Assembly (NCBI GenBank): GCA_023052935.1
Contig: CM041292.1
Location: 117,424,936-117,488,935 of the forward strand
From: Piezodorus guildinii
Taxonomy: Eukaryota > Arthropoda > Insecta > Hemiptera > Pentatomidae
Reading direction: 5' to 3'
Length of the DNA: 64,000 bases
Both the position numbers and the translations under genes were made by a program. Shown piece by piece: positions 11,865-23,600 of this stretch (its first letter is position 1; every line of letters begins with the position of its first letter). The notes under the pieces are model-generated. The model was given only the letters and a program-made list of their open reading frames with translations. It was not told where the DNA came from and searched no databases.

Positions 11865-12072
11865 ATGACACGTCCTCCGAAGGAGCAGTTGGTGTCTGCA
11901 ACGATGGATCTCATCCCAGAGCCCTTCCGTTTAGGTTTGGAATCCAATTTGGAGACCCTCTATAGGTTCATCGAAGGTTTGGAAGTGAAGCAGAGGTACG
12001 ACATCACCACAGCTCTCACTGGAAACATCAAAGACTACTTTGAATTCAAAAAATGCTCTCTGGCGAAGAAAG
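11865..12072 (+). CDS. orphan host gene, exon 1 (residues 1-69)
   Basis: First recognised coding exon of the only convincing host gene in the window; the function is unknown. It stands out by higher GC and ordinary codon use inside AT-rich DNA. From the ATG it encodes 69 residues (first residues MTRPPKEQLVSATMD) and ends at a good donor, AAG/GTTAGT, in phase 1. The composition change actually starts at 11839, just after CTAG. An acceptor there would also be phase 1 and stays open through the ATG, so this may be an internal exon with more coding sequence upstream; an in-frame TGA at 11832-11834 limits any unspliced extension. No signal peptide or membrane segment is seen. The segment looks helical and acidic/amphipathic (residues 15-60), with one Cys at 64. 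I recognise no family. Splicing to 14845 and 15431 keeps one frame across all three exons. Confidence 0.7.
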
Positions 12073-12881
12073 GTTAGTTTTGATATTCAACGCTCCATTA
12101 GATCCATCTCTAGCTCTATATCAAAAAGTATGTTATTTCTTAAAAAGTATGATCATTTATTAATTATTAATTAGCCGATGTTTAAAAAACAAAATAAACG
12201 AAAAGTAATTAACAGGAAGAACGAAAGGCATTATTTTGTTAGTGATGCTTGGACCAGCATAAAAGGCTACTGTAAAATATAGCCTACTTTGTCAATATTT
12301 AAAATTATTCTGCTATAAATAGATGCAAGTGTATAATATAATCATTGAAAAACATATAATAATAAAAATATGCATATATATTTAGTGGATTGATTACTAA
12401 TTTCAGTGAATAGTCTAAGTTATTTATAATTGTTTTCTCCTTGTCTAGCGTTTAATCCATTTTTAAGACAGGAATTTCTCATATATTTTTATTAAATAAA
12501 TATAGTCTCATAAACTTCGTGGAAGAGGTACAACTAATATAGAGATGAGTTAAGAATTCCAATTAATTGAATTATTTAAAACAATCCTTCAATTTAGAAA
12601 CATATATGAAATGTTTAGTCTAGGAATGTCCATACCAGTCATGTTTGGATTTCCAAAAAATTTCTGGATATTCTGAAAATTCTGGAATTTAAAGGAGTAA
12701 GGAGAGAAGGTAATCTGTGACAACCAGTTTACTGATTTTTTAATTTATTTTATGTTCTTTCAGATTTAAGGAATTTAATTAAGGTTTTATAAAAACTTGA
12801 AAAACAGTAACAACTATTCTTTTCTGATAAATTTTGGTATATATTTTATCCTAAGAAAATATTCCGTTATTTCATATGTTG

Positions 12882-12887
<6 letters not shown>

Positions 12888-12951
<64 letters not shown>
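12888..12951. repeat. (TA)n microsatellite
   Basis: About 31 TA units directly upstream of the hammerhead-bearing segment in intron 1. Confidence 0.95.
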
Positions 12952-12955
<4 letters not shown>

Positions 12956-12995
12956 CCATAAACTCATGGGTTTATGCTTGGACATGGCTCAGTAA

Positions 12996-13037
12996 TGCCC
13001 TGATGATGGCTCACAAGATTGAGCCGAAACGTCAGCA
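12996..13037 (+). ncRNA. hammerhead ribozyme motif, Penelope-like type (copy 1)
   Basis: The plus strand shows the hammerhead core in order: CTGATGA (13000-13006), a stem II GGCTCA/TGAGCC closed by a six-base loop (13008-13025), GAAAC (13026-13030) and GTC (13031-13033) as the expected cleavage triplet. Stem I would be TGC/GCA with one mismatch next to the core (12996-12998 with 13035-13037). The very short, loopless stem III (the ACGT after GAA) is typical of the minimal hammerheads described in Penelope-like retroelements, which tend to work as dimers. Two further copies occur at 49990-50028 and 63818-63856. Activity is inferred from the motif only. Confidence 0.75.
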
Positions 13038-13138
13038 AAATTAAAATATTTAGAAAAGACTGACTCCTGATTATTCCACCTATAATAGTTTCTACAGTCG
13101 ACCATACATCCTCAGTATACATATACATATATATATTC

Positions 13139-13139
<1 letters not shown>

Positions 13140-13201
<62 letters not shown>
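13140..13201. repeat. (TA)n microsatellite
   Basis: About 30 TA units downstream of the hammerhead motif. Confidence 0.95.
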
Positions 13202-13205
<4 letters not shown>

Positions 13206-14844
13206 CCAGAAAAATGGTAAATTAATAATAAGGTGACAACACTATAGTTATTATATATTAGTTATAAAATATACCATAAAACCGGTAAATTAATAATAAT
13301 ATGACAAAACTATATTTCACATTGCTCCAGAGGTTTGCTTAGATCTAAGACTGATCTGATAAATATAATTAAAAACTGTAATTATCAAGCTAAAATTAAT
13401 TTCCGTGGGCACGATAAGTCATCAAAAATGATTGCGTATCAATATAGCCTCATGCTTACTATGAGACAACAGAATAAGAGATAAAAATGATAAAAAGAAC
13501 TGAAATCCGATCCTATCTCAACTTATGACAAGTCAATTAAACGTAATTATTTGTTTAAAATTGTGAACAATGATATCTCTATTCAAATAAAAAAAAAAAA
13601 ACAACACAACAAACAAACAAATGCTTTGATAAGGGTCTTTACAGATAAATGTTTTAGTTAATAGTTAATTAGTTTTTTTTTTATTATTCGTGGGAAAAAA
13701 AATAAAATAGAGTGATTATTTACTTTGCTCACGGCAATAAGCATGATATACTTACATCCATAAATTCAAGATGAAAATAAAATATTGTATTTGAAATAAT
13801 GAAATATTTAAATTAAACTGTCGGACGTGAATTCACATACAATTTATGTTTTCGTAACAGACTATAAAAAGGACGTGTAATTTTACTGAGTGCTGGTTAA
13901 AAGTAAATCTAATACAATAAAATGATTGTTCAAATTTTGAAGCTCTTTATTGTATTCGCTAAAGAATGGTATTTTATGTTTAGTAAGTTAATTGTTAAAA
14001 AGCCAAAAAAACAACACATTAGTCAGGAAATCTGATATGAAAATGTTGTAAGCAATTATAGTTTATTATTATAATTTGCTGGTGTATTTCTTAAATATAG
14101 GATGTTTATAATTTAATTAAATACAATGTCAGTAATCGAGAAAGATAATATATATATATATATATATCGAGATAGAGGTAAGAGTATAATTGTTATTTAT
14201 TAATAGCTTTATATTTTTTCCTCACACATAATAATTTTTTTCAACATAGTTTTTGTTATTAACATCAGTCACAATCCAATATGTATAGGAGCAAAATATT
14301 GTTTAAAATGAGTCTTAAGATTAATATTGTAAAAATAGATAAACAAATTAATTCTTCGATATTTAATAAAATAAGAATCCGTCCAGAGAAATAAAAAAAT
14401 ATTAATTATTTATAACAATAGTTCAGTAAATTTAATATTTCAAGGAAAACAAGAGTTAATAATTTATTCAAGATCCTTTGAAGAAGAGAACCTGGAGTCG
14501 GGTAACACCCTAACGAACCGACGGGGTTGGGAATCAGTGAAGCCAGAATTACAAAGTGAAAACTATGGAAGGAAGTTTGTTCCCAGCATGAGATTATTAC
14601 AATTCCTATCTCGTATTCGGTTCGGATAGTTGAGGTTCCACTGCATACGAGCCCTCATAACGATTATATACAATCTTTGATAATAAACTAGCATTCATAT
14701 CAGTATTAATTGGGATAGATAAAATATATTTTATTAAAACACTATAATAAATATCAAATTTAAGAGTAAATCGAATTCATTGGCTGAAAAACACAGCATA
14801 TTGGATTTAATTAAAACTTTAGTAATTTTTTATATTTTATTTAG

Positions 14845-14955
14845 ATAATCAGGAACTGGGAGAAGAAGAAAAAAATAAACTCTGTGCAAGAATCGTTGAT
14901 GGAGCGTTGGGATTGCTGCCTAAACCAAAAGTCAAGAAGACAAGAAGAATTAGAG
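14845..14955 (+). CDS. orphan host gene, exon 2 (residues 70-106)
   Basis: Internal 111-bp symmetric exon (phase 1 at both ends) with acceptor TTTATTTAG and donor AGAG/GTAAAA. It continues the frame of exon 1: the split codon gives Asp70. It is charged throughout: an acidic run GEEEKNK (75-81), Cys83, then a strongly basic stretch KPKVKKTRRIR (96-106) that could be a nuclear localisation or nucleic-acid-binding tail. Because its length is a multiple of three, skipping this exon would keep the frame. Confidence 0.7.
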
Positions 14956-15430
14956 GTAAAAACTTTAAAAAAATTTGAATATTTAAAAGTATGAAAATAT
15001 AGTATTTTGGATTTATAAATTCAACATAACATAGTAGTTAACATTTAAAAATCATATACATGCTAGTATATTAGATTAAGATACCTTTTATTTATGTTGT
15101 ACATAACACCCATAATTGACAAGAAAAAACGAAACAAAGTAAATACACGTAGTACAACTTTTCAATCTTTGTAGAATACATTTTCCTTTTTCTTTTTTAG
15201 CTACCTACGTTTTTTATTTATTTTTTTAATAATTAACAATTGGAGCGCTACCGTTGGGTAGTTCCTCTACAAGTCTGTTTCAAGTCATTTTTCTTTTAGC
15301 ATATTTACTTGTATTATAAAGTAAAGTTGTAAATTTTATTAAATAAATTTAAAAAAAACATAACATTTTAAATATATATATATATATTAAATATTTTGTA
15401 ACTAAATTTCAAATTTAATATCATTTTCAG
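14956..15430 (+). other. intron 2 of the orphan gene
   Basis: Bounded by GTAAAA and TCATTTTCAG, about 475 bp, AT-rich, with nothing else recognisable except a short (TA)n near 15374-15386. Confidence 0.65.
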
Positions 15431-15531
15431 TCCCGAAAATTAAGGCTGATATAGCTAAATTGCTCTACGAAGGTGATCATGGCACAACATGCAAGGATTG
15501 TGGAGGCTTCAAGTGCTGCAAATATAAATAG
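15431..15531 (+). CDS. orphan host gene, exon 3 (residues 107-139, stop)
   Basis: Last coding exon, preceded by a strong acceptor (TCATTTTCAG). The split codon gives Val107 and the frame stays open to TAG at 15529-15531. It ends in a cysteine cluster, TTCKDCGGFKCCKYK, with Cys at 127, 130, 135 and 136 (pattern C-x2-C-x4-C-C). That could bind a metal but is shorter than a classical zinc finger, so this is inference. With exons 1 and 2 it completes a basic protein of at least 139 residues without recognisable homology. A possible poly(A) signal AATAAA lies at 15708-15713. Confidence 0.7.
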
Positions 15532-15753
15532 TCCAAAAAATAATTGAGGGAAACAACTCAGTGGAGCATTATTAAAACTATTCTGAAAAGTTGGAATTTC
15601 TATTATACTTAATATATTTTTTTTCTTGAGGAATAATGTACGTATATTTAAACGAATTAAAAAAAAAAATCAGCACAAGTGTTACTTCTTTGATTGCTTA
15701 TAAAAATAATAAATCGTTAAGTTAGGAGTATATATATGTATTATGTATGTATA

Positions 15754-15806
<53 letters not shown>

Positions 15807-16064
15807 ATATATACAATCCTATAATTTGAAGTTAAAAGAAATAATAAACCAAAGAAATGTTTAATTTTTTTAAAGAAAAATGTTCCTGTGCTTTTCCTAC
15901 TAAATAGTAGCTGTAGGTATAAAACTTTTAATATCATAAGTTTAATAAAGTATATTTTATAAATGTTTTCAATGCATAATATTTAAATTAAGTGATTAAT
16001 AATCTAATTGTATCTAAAATTATTATTAAAATTATTTTGCAAAACATCTACATAATAATATGTA

Positions 16065-16096
<32 letters not shown>

Positions 16097-16671
16097 TATA
16101 TTTATATATATAAATATATATTAACATGCAGAATACTTAACGATTTGCTAAGGATTTTCAATATGTTTTTAAAAAATAATTAGAGTTAGATTATCAATAG
16201 TATTATAATGTATCAGAAATTATTTTGTAAAACCTACATAATAACTTTATATATGTATTTTAAGATAATAAAGAAAATAAAAAATTGAAAAGCTAAATTT
16301 ATAAATTATTATTTTTAATTTAATATTTTATTAAAGTTTACAGAAAAGTACTTTGCTAATAAGTGATTTTCTTCCCCTTCATATTCGTACTTAAACCTAG
16401 GAGTAATAACAGAAAATTCTGATTTTATTTTAGTCATTTTCATAGTATACAATTGTTTGAGCTTCATGAATTGAGCATTGTTATGGTGAGATATAAAATA
16501 AATAATAATGCAATATTGTTTTAGAAGCAAAATTTTTTTAAATTTTGATTATCTGCTAAAAACTTTAGTAACCAACTTATAAGTTAGTACTTGTACAACA
16601 GTGTATAGAGTTATGTTCTTCGTGTACTAAGGAAAGCCAAACCCCAGATACCAGGTTTATTAGGTCCTAGC
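15532..16671. other. 3' flank of the orphan gene, AT-rich
   Basis: Contains the putative poly(A) signal at 15708, a (TA)n-rich tract at 15731-15815 and another at 16062-16120. The segments around 16010-16040 and 16200-16235 resemble each other loosely (AAATTATT...GCAAAAC.TACATAATAA), suggesting a small local duplication. No gene seen. Confidence 0.45.
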
Positions 16672-16946
16672 TTGTTTGTTTATTTATTTAACGTAACTTT
16701 ATGCTACTGTGGCCAATTGGAAGATGCTACAGTGGGAGTCCTAAATTTTGCCTATCCAGGATTTATTAGAATAGAGACCTTTAATGAGTACCTGACATCG
16801 TACAGCGTTTTGCGTCTCCTCCGAAGGAAGGCATAACTATGGATTTTTTTACTCCCATTAAAAAATCTAGGGCCACCTGCGGGTTTGGACCCCTGAACTT
16901 TGGCATAGAAGGCTGTTGTGCTAACCTCTATGTTACATAAGATCCC
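16672..16946 (-). mobile_element. SINE family 1, near full length (minus)
   Basis: Minus-strand copy with the (TAAA)n-type tail at the left, the body, and the tRNA-like head at the right ending at GGGATC. Diverged from the 8630 copy but collinear over the whole length. Confidence 0.85.
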
Positions 16947-17638
16947 TTGGTATTGTTATGTGGACAAATTTCTGGTCAAAGTATTAACGAATAACAAAAA
17001 TACAAGTACCAATGTTCTCAAGTTTGCAGCATATGTTTTTTAGTCAAGATAATTTTTGGCTAATTCGTTTCTATTTACTCCTAACTCTATCACAACTGGA
17101 TGAATTGTGGTCACAATATATATTTCTTTAAAACACTTTGAAGAGGGATGAGGAGTACAGATGAAATTTGAACTGAAGTTTATTGATAAAATGAAATAAG
17201 AGAGAAAAAACTTAGATCGGAATAAAAGGAAAGACAAAGGGAAGAGAGGGATGCGTTATTTGATATTCTAGTAAATGAATTTCTGGTTATATTTCACTGC
17301 CAAAGGCTGGGATCATTGGCTCCAAAGGGCATTAGCAAAACCTCAATCTGTCTTATTCCCTTCCGAGGATCATTAGTAATTAGGAGACCTTCATCAATTA
17401 GTAATTAGACTTGACGAACAATACTTTCAGAAATTTTGGTCTTGTACATCAATGGTGGGTTTGTGTTTCTGTCTTCACTGAGAGAATAGATCATGTTTTG
17501 AATTTAATTTAACTGCCATAAGTAACTATCCAACAAATTTAATTGAAAGATGAGCTTAGGCTGTTCACTAAATAGGTTTACCAATACTAGTGTACCAGAT
17601 TGGATAACGAACCATACCTTTCAATAGTTTGAACAAAT

Positions 17639-17640
<2 letters not shown>
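16947..17640. other. unassigned spacer
   Basis: No recognisable coding or repeat feature. A 65-codon minus-strand open frame at 17040-17237 shows no domain. Confidence 0.45.

Positions 17641-17686
<46 letters not shown>
17641..17686. repeat. (TA)n microsatellite
   Basis: About 22 TA units just upstream of the minisatellite at 17709. Confidence 0.95.
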
Positions 17687-17688
<2 letters not shown>

Positions 17689-17708
17689 GTTACATACATG
17701 ATATATAG

Positions 17709-17842
17709 CTTTTTTCAATCAAATTCATAATTTATTTCAGTCAAATTCATAATTTTTTCAGTCAAATTCATAATTGTTTCAGTCAAATTCATAATTTTTT
17801 CAATCAAATTCATAATTTTTTCAGTCAATTTCATAATTTCTT
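17709..17842. repeat. minisatellite, ~22-bp unit, six copies
   Basis: Six tandem copies of a unit close to TTTCAGTCAAATTCATAA plus a variable T-rich link of 3-5 bases. Copies differ by single substitutions (CAGTC/CAATC, ATTC/TTTC) and by T-run length. Confidence 0.9.
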
Positions 17843-17914
17843 GTACCCATTTTATTTTTAGGAGTTCCACTTATTAAATCTTTTAAGAGTCATCTTTTGT
17901 GCACAAATATAGGA

Positions 17915-18243
17915 CGATCTGCTGGTTTTAGACTTGCAACCTTAAGCATAGAAGGCTGTTATGTTAGCCACTACTCCACAGGTGACCCAAAATGCATTCA
18001 ACAAGGTGTTTGAATCTGCCGGGTTTGAACACGTAATATTGGACATATTAATCTTTAACTCCTTGCTGAATGCATCCAGAGTCACCTGTGGAGTAGTGGC
18101 TAGCATAACAGCCTCTTTTAAAGAGCGAAATGACCAAGGATTTTTACTCCCTTAAAGCAAATATAGGGCCATCTACTAGTTTTGAACTTTCGACCTTAAC
18201 CATAGAGTGCTGTTATGCTAGCCACTACTCCACAGGGGACCCT
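17915..18243. repeat. cluster of three SINE family 1 head fragments with an inverted duplication
   Basis: Three pieces of the SINE family 1 tRNA-like head lie in alternating orientation: minus 17915-17990, plus 18074-18150 and minus 18160-18243. The first two are arms of a near-perfect inverted repeat (17954-18006 with 18061-18113) that also includes about 14 bases of non-SINE flank (TGCATTCAACAAGG and its complement). The duplication therefore copied SINE plus flank rather than reflecting two independent insertions. Confidence 0.75.
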
Positions 18244-18380
18244 TTATGGATTCAAAACCGCCTTACTGTTTTCGGGAATAAGGTACTACATAAAATATTA
18301 GATCCAATGAGAGATAAGGCCACTGGGGAACTCGGGAACTTACACCCTGCCATTATAATTGATTTTATTTAGTCCTGGTC

Positions 18381-18809
18381 AAAAGACTAACCTGGAACTC
18401 ACATACTCGACTTAAAAGACAAAAGCTCAACAGAAGATACGGACAGTGATATAGACTACTGAATAGAACATCTCAAATTTTTGGTGGAAATAAACTATTA
18501 ATTTACAAGACTATTCTCAAACCTATGTGGGCTTTCGGAATTGAACTATGGGAACTACTAAATTTTCGAACATCAAAAGTATCCAATCCTTTTAATCTGA
18601 AGTCCTTAGCACAATAGTCAATGCTCCATATTATGTTACAAACAAGACCTTACATCGTGACCTCAAGATCGCTTATGTCTCTTCTTCCATACAAATTCTC
18701 AACTTTCAACCAAAAACTTACTCTTGTTTCTAATCCCCAGGCACAATCCTTATCTAGTAACAACACTCCTCGTAGGTTGAGGCGGCAGTGGCCGAGAGAT
18801 CTCTTATAG
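18381..18809 (+). pseudogene. Jockey-like LINE RT C-terminal remnant
   Basis: Plus strand, in two or three frames: RLTWNSHTRLKRQKLNRRYG (about 18387-18446), LLIYKTILKPMWAFGIELWE (about 18496-18555), then a frameshifted copy of the NAPYYVTNK region, and finally NTPRRLRRQWPRDLL with its stop TAG at 18807-18809. The order and the terminal RRL-RR-WPRDLL match the end of the Jockey ORF2 at 35252-36372, so this is the same or a sister family. The catalytic part is missing. Confidence 0.8.
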
Positions 18810-19889
18810 AATGCAAATGGATTGCTGGCAATGGCCAATTTCTCCACTCATGCCTGAGAGTGGCTCTAGCGCCCTCACTCAATCTCTACTGGCTTACTAG
18901 ACCGGTGACATGGCTGACGGAGAGGCGTTGGGATCTCCTGACATTGTGTCCCGGCATCCATTTCTGGAGATAGTGATTCGATTCGAAATCAGGCAAACGT
19001 ATTCCGTAAGAACCACTCAGAACTCTTAATACCTTAAAAAGGGAAGTGAATCAATTGACCAAAGTTATTATTCTTTAACAAATTTGAAATATGAATTACC
19101 TGTTGAATAGCTGTTATTTTTAATTAAAATGCTAATCAAATTTACAGTCACGTTTATACAACTTTAAAAGTCATAAAAAAAAAAATGTATATATACCTAT
19201 ATTTATATATACGAGTATATATATTTAAAAATTCAAAGAGAAAATCTTTGTTAAGTATACTAGTTTCAAAACCTAACTATGACTCTAAGCACACCTTTAC
19301 AAGCTAACATAAGCCTTTAAATTACTGAATTAAATAAATAGTAGCACAAAATGTGTTGCTTTTTTCGTAAAAATGTTAGTTATAAAGGCTCAATATTTTG
19401 ATACATCAAATAGGAGTAGAATGGTCGACGAAGTACCTTGAGGCACAAATTTCTCGCTAAAGCAGTTATATATTTTCAAACATTTTAATTTATTTATCAT
19501 TTGTTTCAAAATCTATAACATTGAAAAAAAAAAATATGTTCGAAGCCCAGTCTAATTAATCGAGTCGTATAAGCGAGGAGGAAGATGTCTCCTATGGCTC
19601 TTTGATGGCTTGGTATGTTGGATATTGGAGAGTGACCACACACCCTGCATACGTAATTACAATACTACAAATATAAAACATTTATTATATACATCCAAAA
19701 GCCCTTCAAGAGTTGTAACTGGAAGGTTTTTTTTTGTTAACGTATGAATGAGGATTAAGAAATCAAAGAAAATATTAATCAGAAATAATAGAGCGATCAA
19801 AAAATGAAACAATACTCTAGATCAATAGAGATGGAAGAGAGGAAGACGATGACTCCACAAATCGTAATTATAAAAAAAAAAATAATTAG
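18810..19889. other. unassigned spacer
   Basis: The first 200 bases are GC-richer and could be LINE 3' sequence; the rest is AT-rich without recognisable features. Confidence 0.4.
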
Positions 19890-19977
19890 GTTATTATTGG
19901 AAGATTTCAAAACAAAAGCCTTCATTAAAAGAGCGTCGAGAGGCTAAAGGCTTTTTGTTTTGAAATCCAATAATGAC
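19890..19977. repeat. long hairpin (about 31-bp arms)
   Basis: Left arm 19890-19922 (GTTATTATTGGAAGATTTCA then AACAAAAGCCTT) pairs with right arm 19946-19977 with only a two-base bulge (AG) and one or two mismatches, around a loop of about 23 bases. The size would suit a pre-miRNA-like hairpin or a tiny foldback element. No second copy is visible in the window. Confidence 0.7.
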
Positions 19978-20610
19978 TTAAAAAGAGAAATAGTTAATCA
20001 GACGAACGAAGATCGTTTCAGCGGATTTTTGTTCCCAGCTAATGATGTAATTGGAGTCAGATTTTGAGCATTTAAACCGACTTCAGGAATAAATATAGCC
20101 ACCGAGAGATTTTTTAACTAAGCGAATAGACTTATCCATAACTCTGTTCTTACGTGTGTGTATGTGTTTCATTTATTTATTTATTTATTTTTTTTGTAGA
20201 GACGATCGATCATACATGCTCTTTGGTCGAATGTTAAAGTCAAAAAGTTAAAGCTTATCTCACATTCCCGAAAATCATAAATTCCATAATCTCTCTAGAT
20301 AGATTTCTATTTACCTCTTCTTTTTTTGCGAAGGTAGAGCAATGTTTTATTCACTGAAGCACAAGACAGGAGTGTGTAGGAATTAAAACAAAGACAAATC
20401 AGAACAACATTAGCTCATGAAGTGTTGAGGCAGTTATTGATGGAATTATCCTTCAACCCTTCTAGGACTCTTAACCGACTAGGAGTAGGTCTGTTAACAT
20501 TGCCTAACAGTGCTAATGTTCTGTCAAAAGAAAATTTGGCTTCAAAGCTAGGAAAGCTAGTTTCATTAGCACATTAAGAAGGCGTACTGAACACAATTGT
20601 GTACATAACC

Positions 20611-20671
<61 letters not shown>

Positions 20672-23600
20672 TATTAGCAATACAGGCTAAAAATAATATT
20701 AATGAAATATTATTGACTTTATTTATCGGAAGTTATTTATAAATTTTCATTTAAAATATTTAATGAAATTGAGACCAAATCACATCGAGAAAAAAAAGGG
20801 TTGACAGCGGTAGTAAAATCGATCAAGAGTGGGCACGTGGAAGGGATTAGGTCACAATTTAATCTAAGAGGAGCGATTGAAAACCCTTGGCAAACATAAG
20901 ATTTAATTTCCCTGCCAGTGGCTCTTTATTGTTTGCGTCTACCGAATTAAGTCTCACTTAAAATGATATCACTATTAAAGTCAGTTGCTAGACATCGCAG
21001 TGGTAAACCACTTATCAGTAAGAAATTAATAGCTTGTTTTAATCTCTTGTAAAATTTAAATAGTTTTTTCGGTGTAAGAGGAGTTGGTTTTCCACAATTC
21101 TATACTAAAAATGTGATAAAATCTATAGTGATAATAATAGGCTATTCATAGATTATACCTGAAGCTTCTGCCTTCACAATTTAATCCAATGACCACCATA
21201 TAAGCCAAAATCGCCCCTACCGTAAATTCGCATATCAGTCAGTTCAGGACGTATTGACTTCATAGAAATTCGTTCGTTGTCGCGTTACTACAATTTCATT
21301 TATCCTAGAGGCGTACAAGCTCTGCAATTTCGCGTTGTGCAACCATCTAAAAAATTCAGCAGTCTCATCCCTCTTCGGAATAAACATTCTACGTAGAACC
21401 TTATTCTCGAAAACATCAGGTTCGGGAGGTTCATGGTACAAGTTGAAAAAGAAACCCTAACTCCATAATATTATTCTAAATAATTTTTAACGAAGCCCCG
21501 AAACCGATGACTTGGATCTAGCCGATTAGATACAATATTAAGCAAATATTTGAAAAACAAGGAAGAGGATTTTTTTATTACAGTTCGATAATATATTTAG
21601 AAAAAAAATGTATAAGAATAAAGATTAATTTTTTTTTTTATAAATATCTCTTTTTTAAGTAAATCTTAGTAAAGTAAACCTTAACATGAGCTTGAAAGCT
21701 GGGAAAATAAATATTACATACATTCTTGTGAAAAGAGCTGGTCTATAATAAAGGATTTTAATAGGTAGAAAAGTAAAACCAATATATTTCAATTTGAAAA
21801 GAAATTATAACTTTGATACAGATTTGATCTTTCATATCCATTAATATTTTTTTTAATAAGGAATAAAAAGAAATAACCGTTATTAGAAACAATAGTTATT
21901 ATATTACTATTATTTACATTGCAAAAGTTAAGCCTACATGAATAAAATTATTGGAGCATTTTAATAATAAACAAATTCTACGATTGTATAGATAAAATTA
22001 ATTACATGAATAATCATGGAATATTAAGCTGGTTTGAATGTTTATAACAATAACTTAATTTTTTTTTGTATTCGAATGAATTTCCATTTCTAGATGAATA
22101 ATGTCGTTACTCCCATTATTATTTATTCAAATGCTATCATAACTTGTTTTCAATCTTAAACAAGCATTTAATGTTATTTTAGGCTCCGAGACATCCATTA
22201 TAAAATCGTGTGGGTAGTATGTAATATCTCCCACGGAGGAAATGGCCACATTTCTATCAGACCGTTAACTATTGATAACCAGATAGCTAGAAGCTTTTCT
22301 TTTTTTAAAAGTTTAACTAAGTCTATAAAATTGAACTAATAATAAACTTTAGTGTGTTTACTGATTTCTAATGCCAGGAGATAGATATAATATATTAGGT
22401 ACTACAACATGTATAAAACCTTGGCCACTTGTAAAATCTTGAAAAATAAAAATCTAAAATATGTATATATTATATGGCGTTTTAAGGCCTGGAGCTGAAC
22501 TCTGGCAAAAAGTTTATGTTTTTTACATATGAATTCTTAAACATTTAATAAATGTCTCATCATTTTTTTAGATTAGATTTGACAAAAGATAAAGTGGGAG
22601 AGCAAACAGGGCCAAGATAACAGCTGTTAGCTTTGCTTAAGAAAATATTATTTTTAATTCTCTCAGGGAAAAACTGAAGCTCTTACATAGAGAACACGTT
22701 TGTAGAAGTACATGATATTTTTATCTGTAAAGTAGGATATGTTTTGGAATTCTGCAAATCTTTTTATTTTTTTATTCAGATATATTACAATTTGTTTCGA
22801 TGGACAATAATAATAGAGCGGTAAGATCACATTCATATAGTATTTACACTAAAAACGTTAGAAAAGTCAAATCTGCAAACATCAGCATCCTCAAAAAAAC
22901 ACAAATTATATAATATACAGACATTAATCAAACTTTCCATTGAGATACCTAGCTCAAAAAATTAATTTTAATAATCTATATTTCTCTAATAATCTAGAAG
23001 AAAGTGCCTTTTCAATCAATTTTTCGGTCATCGCAGTATCTAAATGACTTGAGGTTCGTCTTACCGTCTAGATGTACAATAAGGCTGGGTTTGGAAAAAT
23101 TCCTCTTATAAGTGGTTGAAAAAAAAATTCTAAAACGTAAAATAAAATTGGTTTTCGAATAATAAAAAAACTATATATCTTAAAAAATATTAATACTCAT
23201 TTGAACGATAATCGAATTTCTAACAAACAGGCAGCAAAATCGACTTAATCTGATCAGTAATAGCAATTATGCTAAAATACTTATAACAAATAAATTATAC
23301 CCATATTTAGTTTCATAGTCAAGTTTCGTATGTAGGTTTCTATCGAATTCATATGTTTCATTGTTGCTGATTTTTTTAGAATGATTAATTGGCTGAAAAC
23401 GTTTAAGTTTTAAAAAGATAATAGAACTTAGTTCTAAATCCTAAAAAAAGGCGGCTCATTTAGTTGGAACAGTTCAACCCCAGAGTGGAGGAAATAAAAA
23501 TTTATGTTACAAAGAAGTTACAATGGTATACAATGATTATGTTTGAAAGCAAAAATGTCGGTATTAGATAATCACGGTATTAGATAATAATGACTGTATT

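Larger units (their letters stand above)
12073..14844 (+). other. intron 1 of the orphan gene
   Basis: Bounded by GTTAGT at 12073 and a pyrimidine-rich acceptor ending TTTATTTAG at 14844. It is about 2.8 kb and AT-rich. It contains two long (TA)n tracts (12888-12951 and 13140-13201) bracketing a Penelope-type hammerhead motif at 12996-13037, plus a short (TA)n at 14149-14167. The rest is unassigned. Confidence 0.65.

Noticed and set aside
15722..15937. Minus-strand open frame through (TA)n
   Set aside because: Low-complexity Tyr/Ile repeat from the microsatellite; no independent coding signal.
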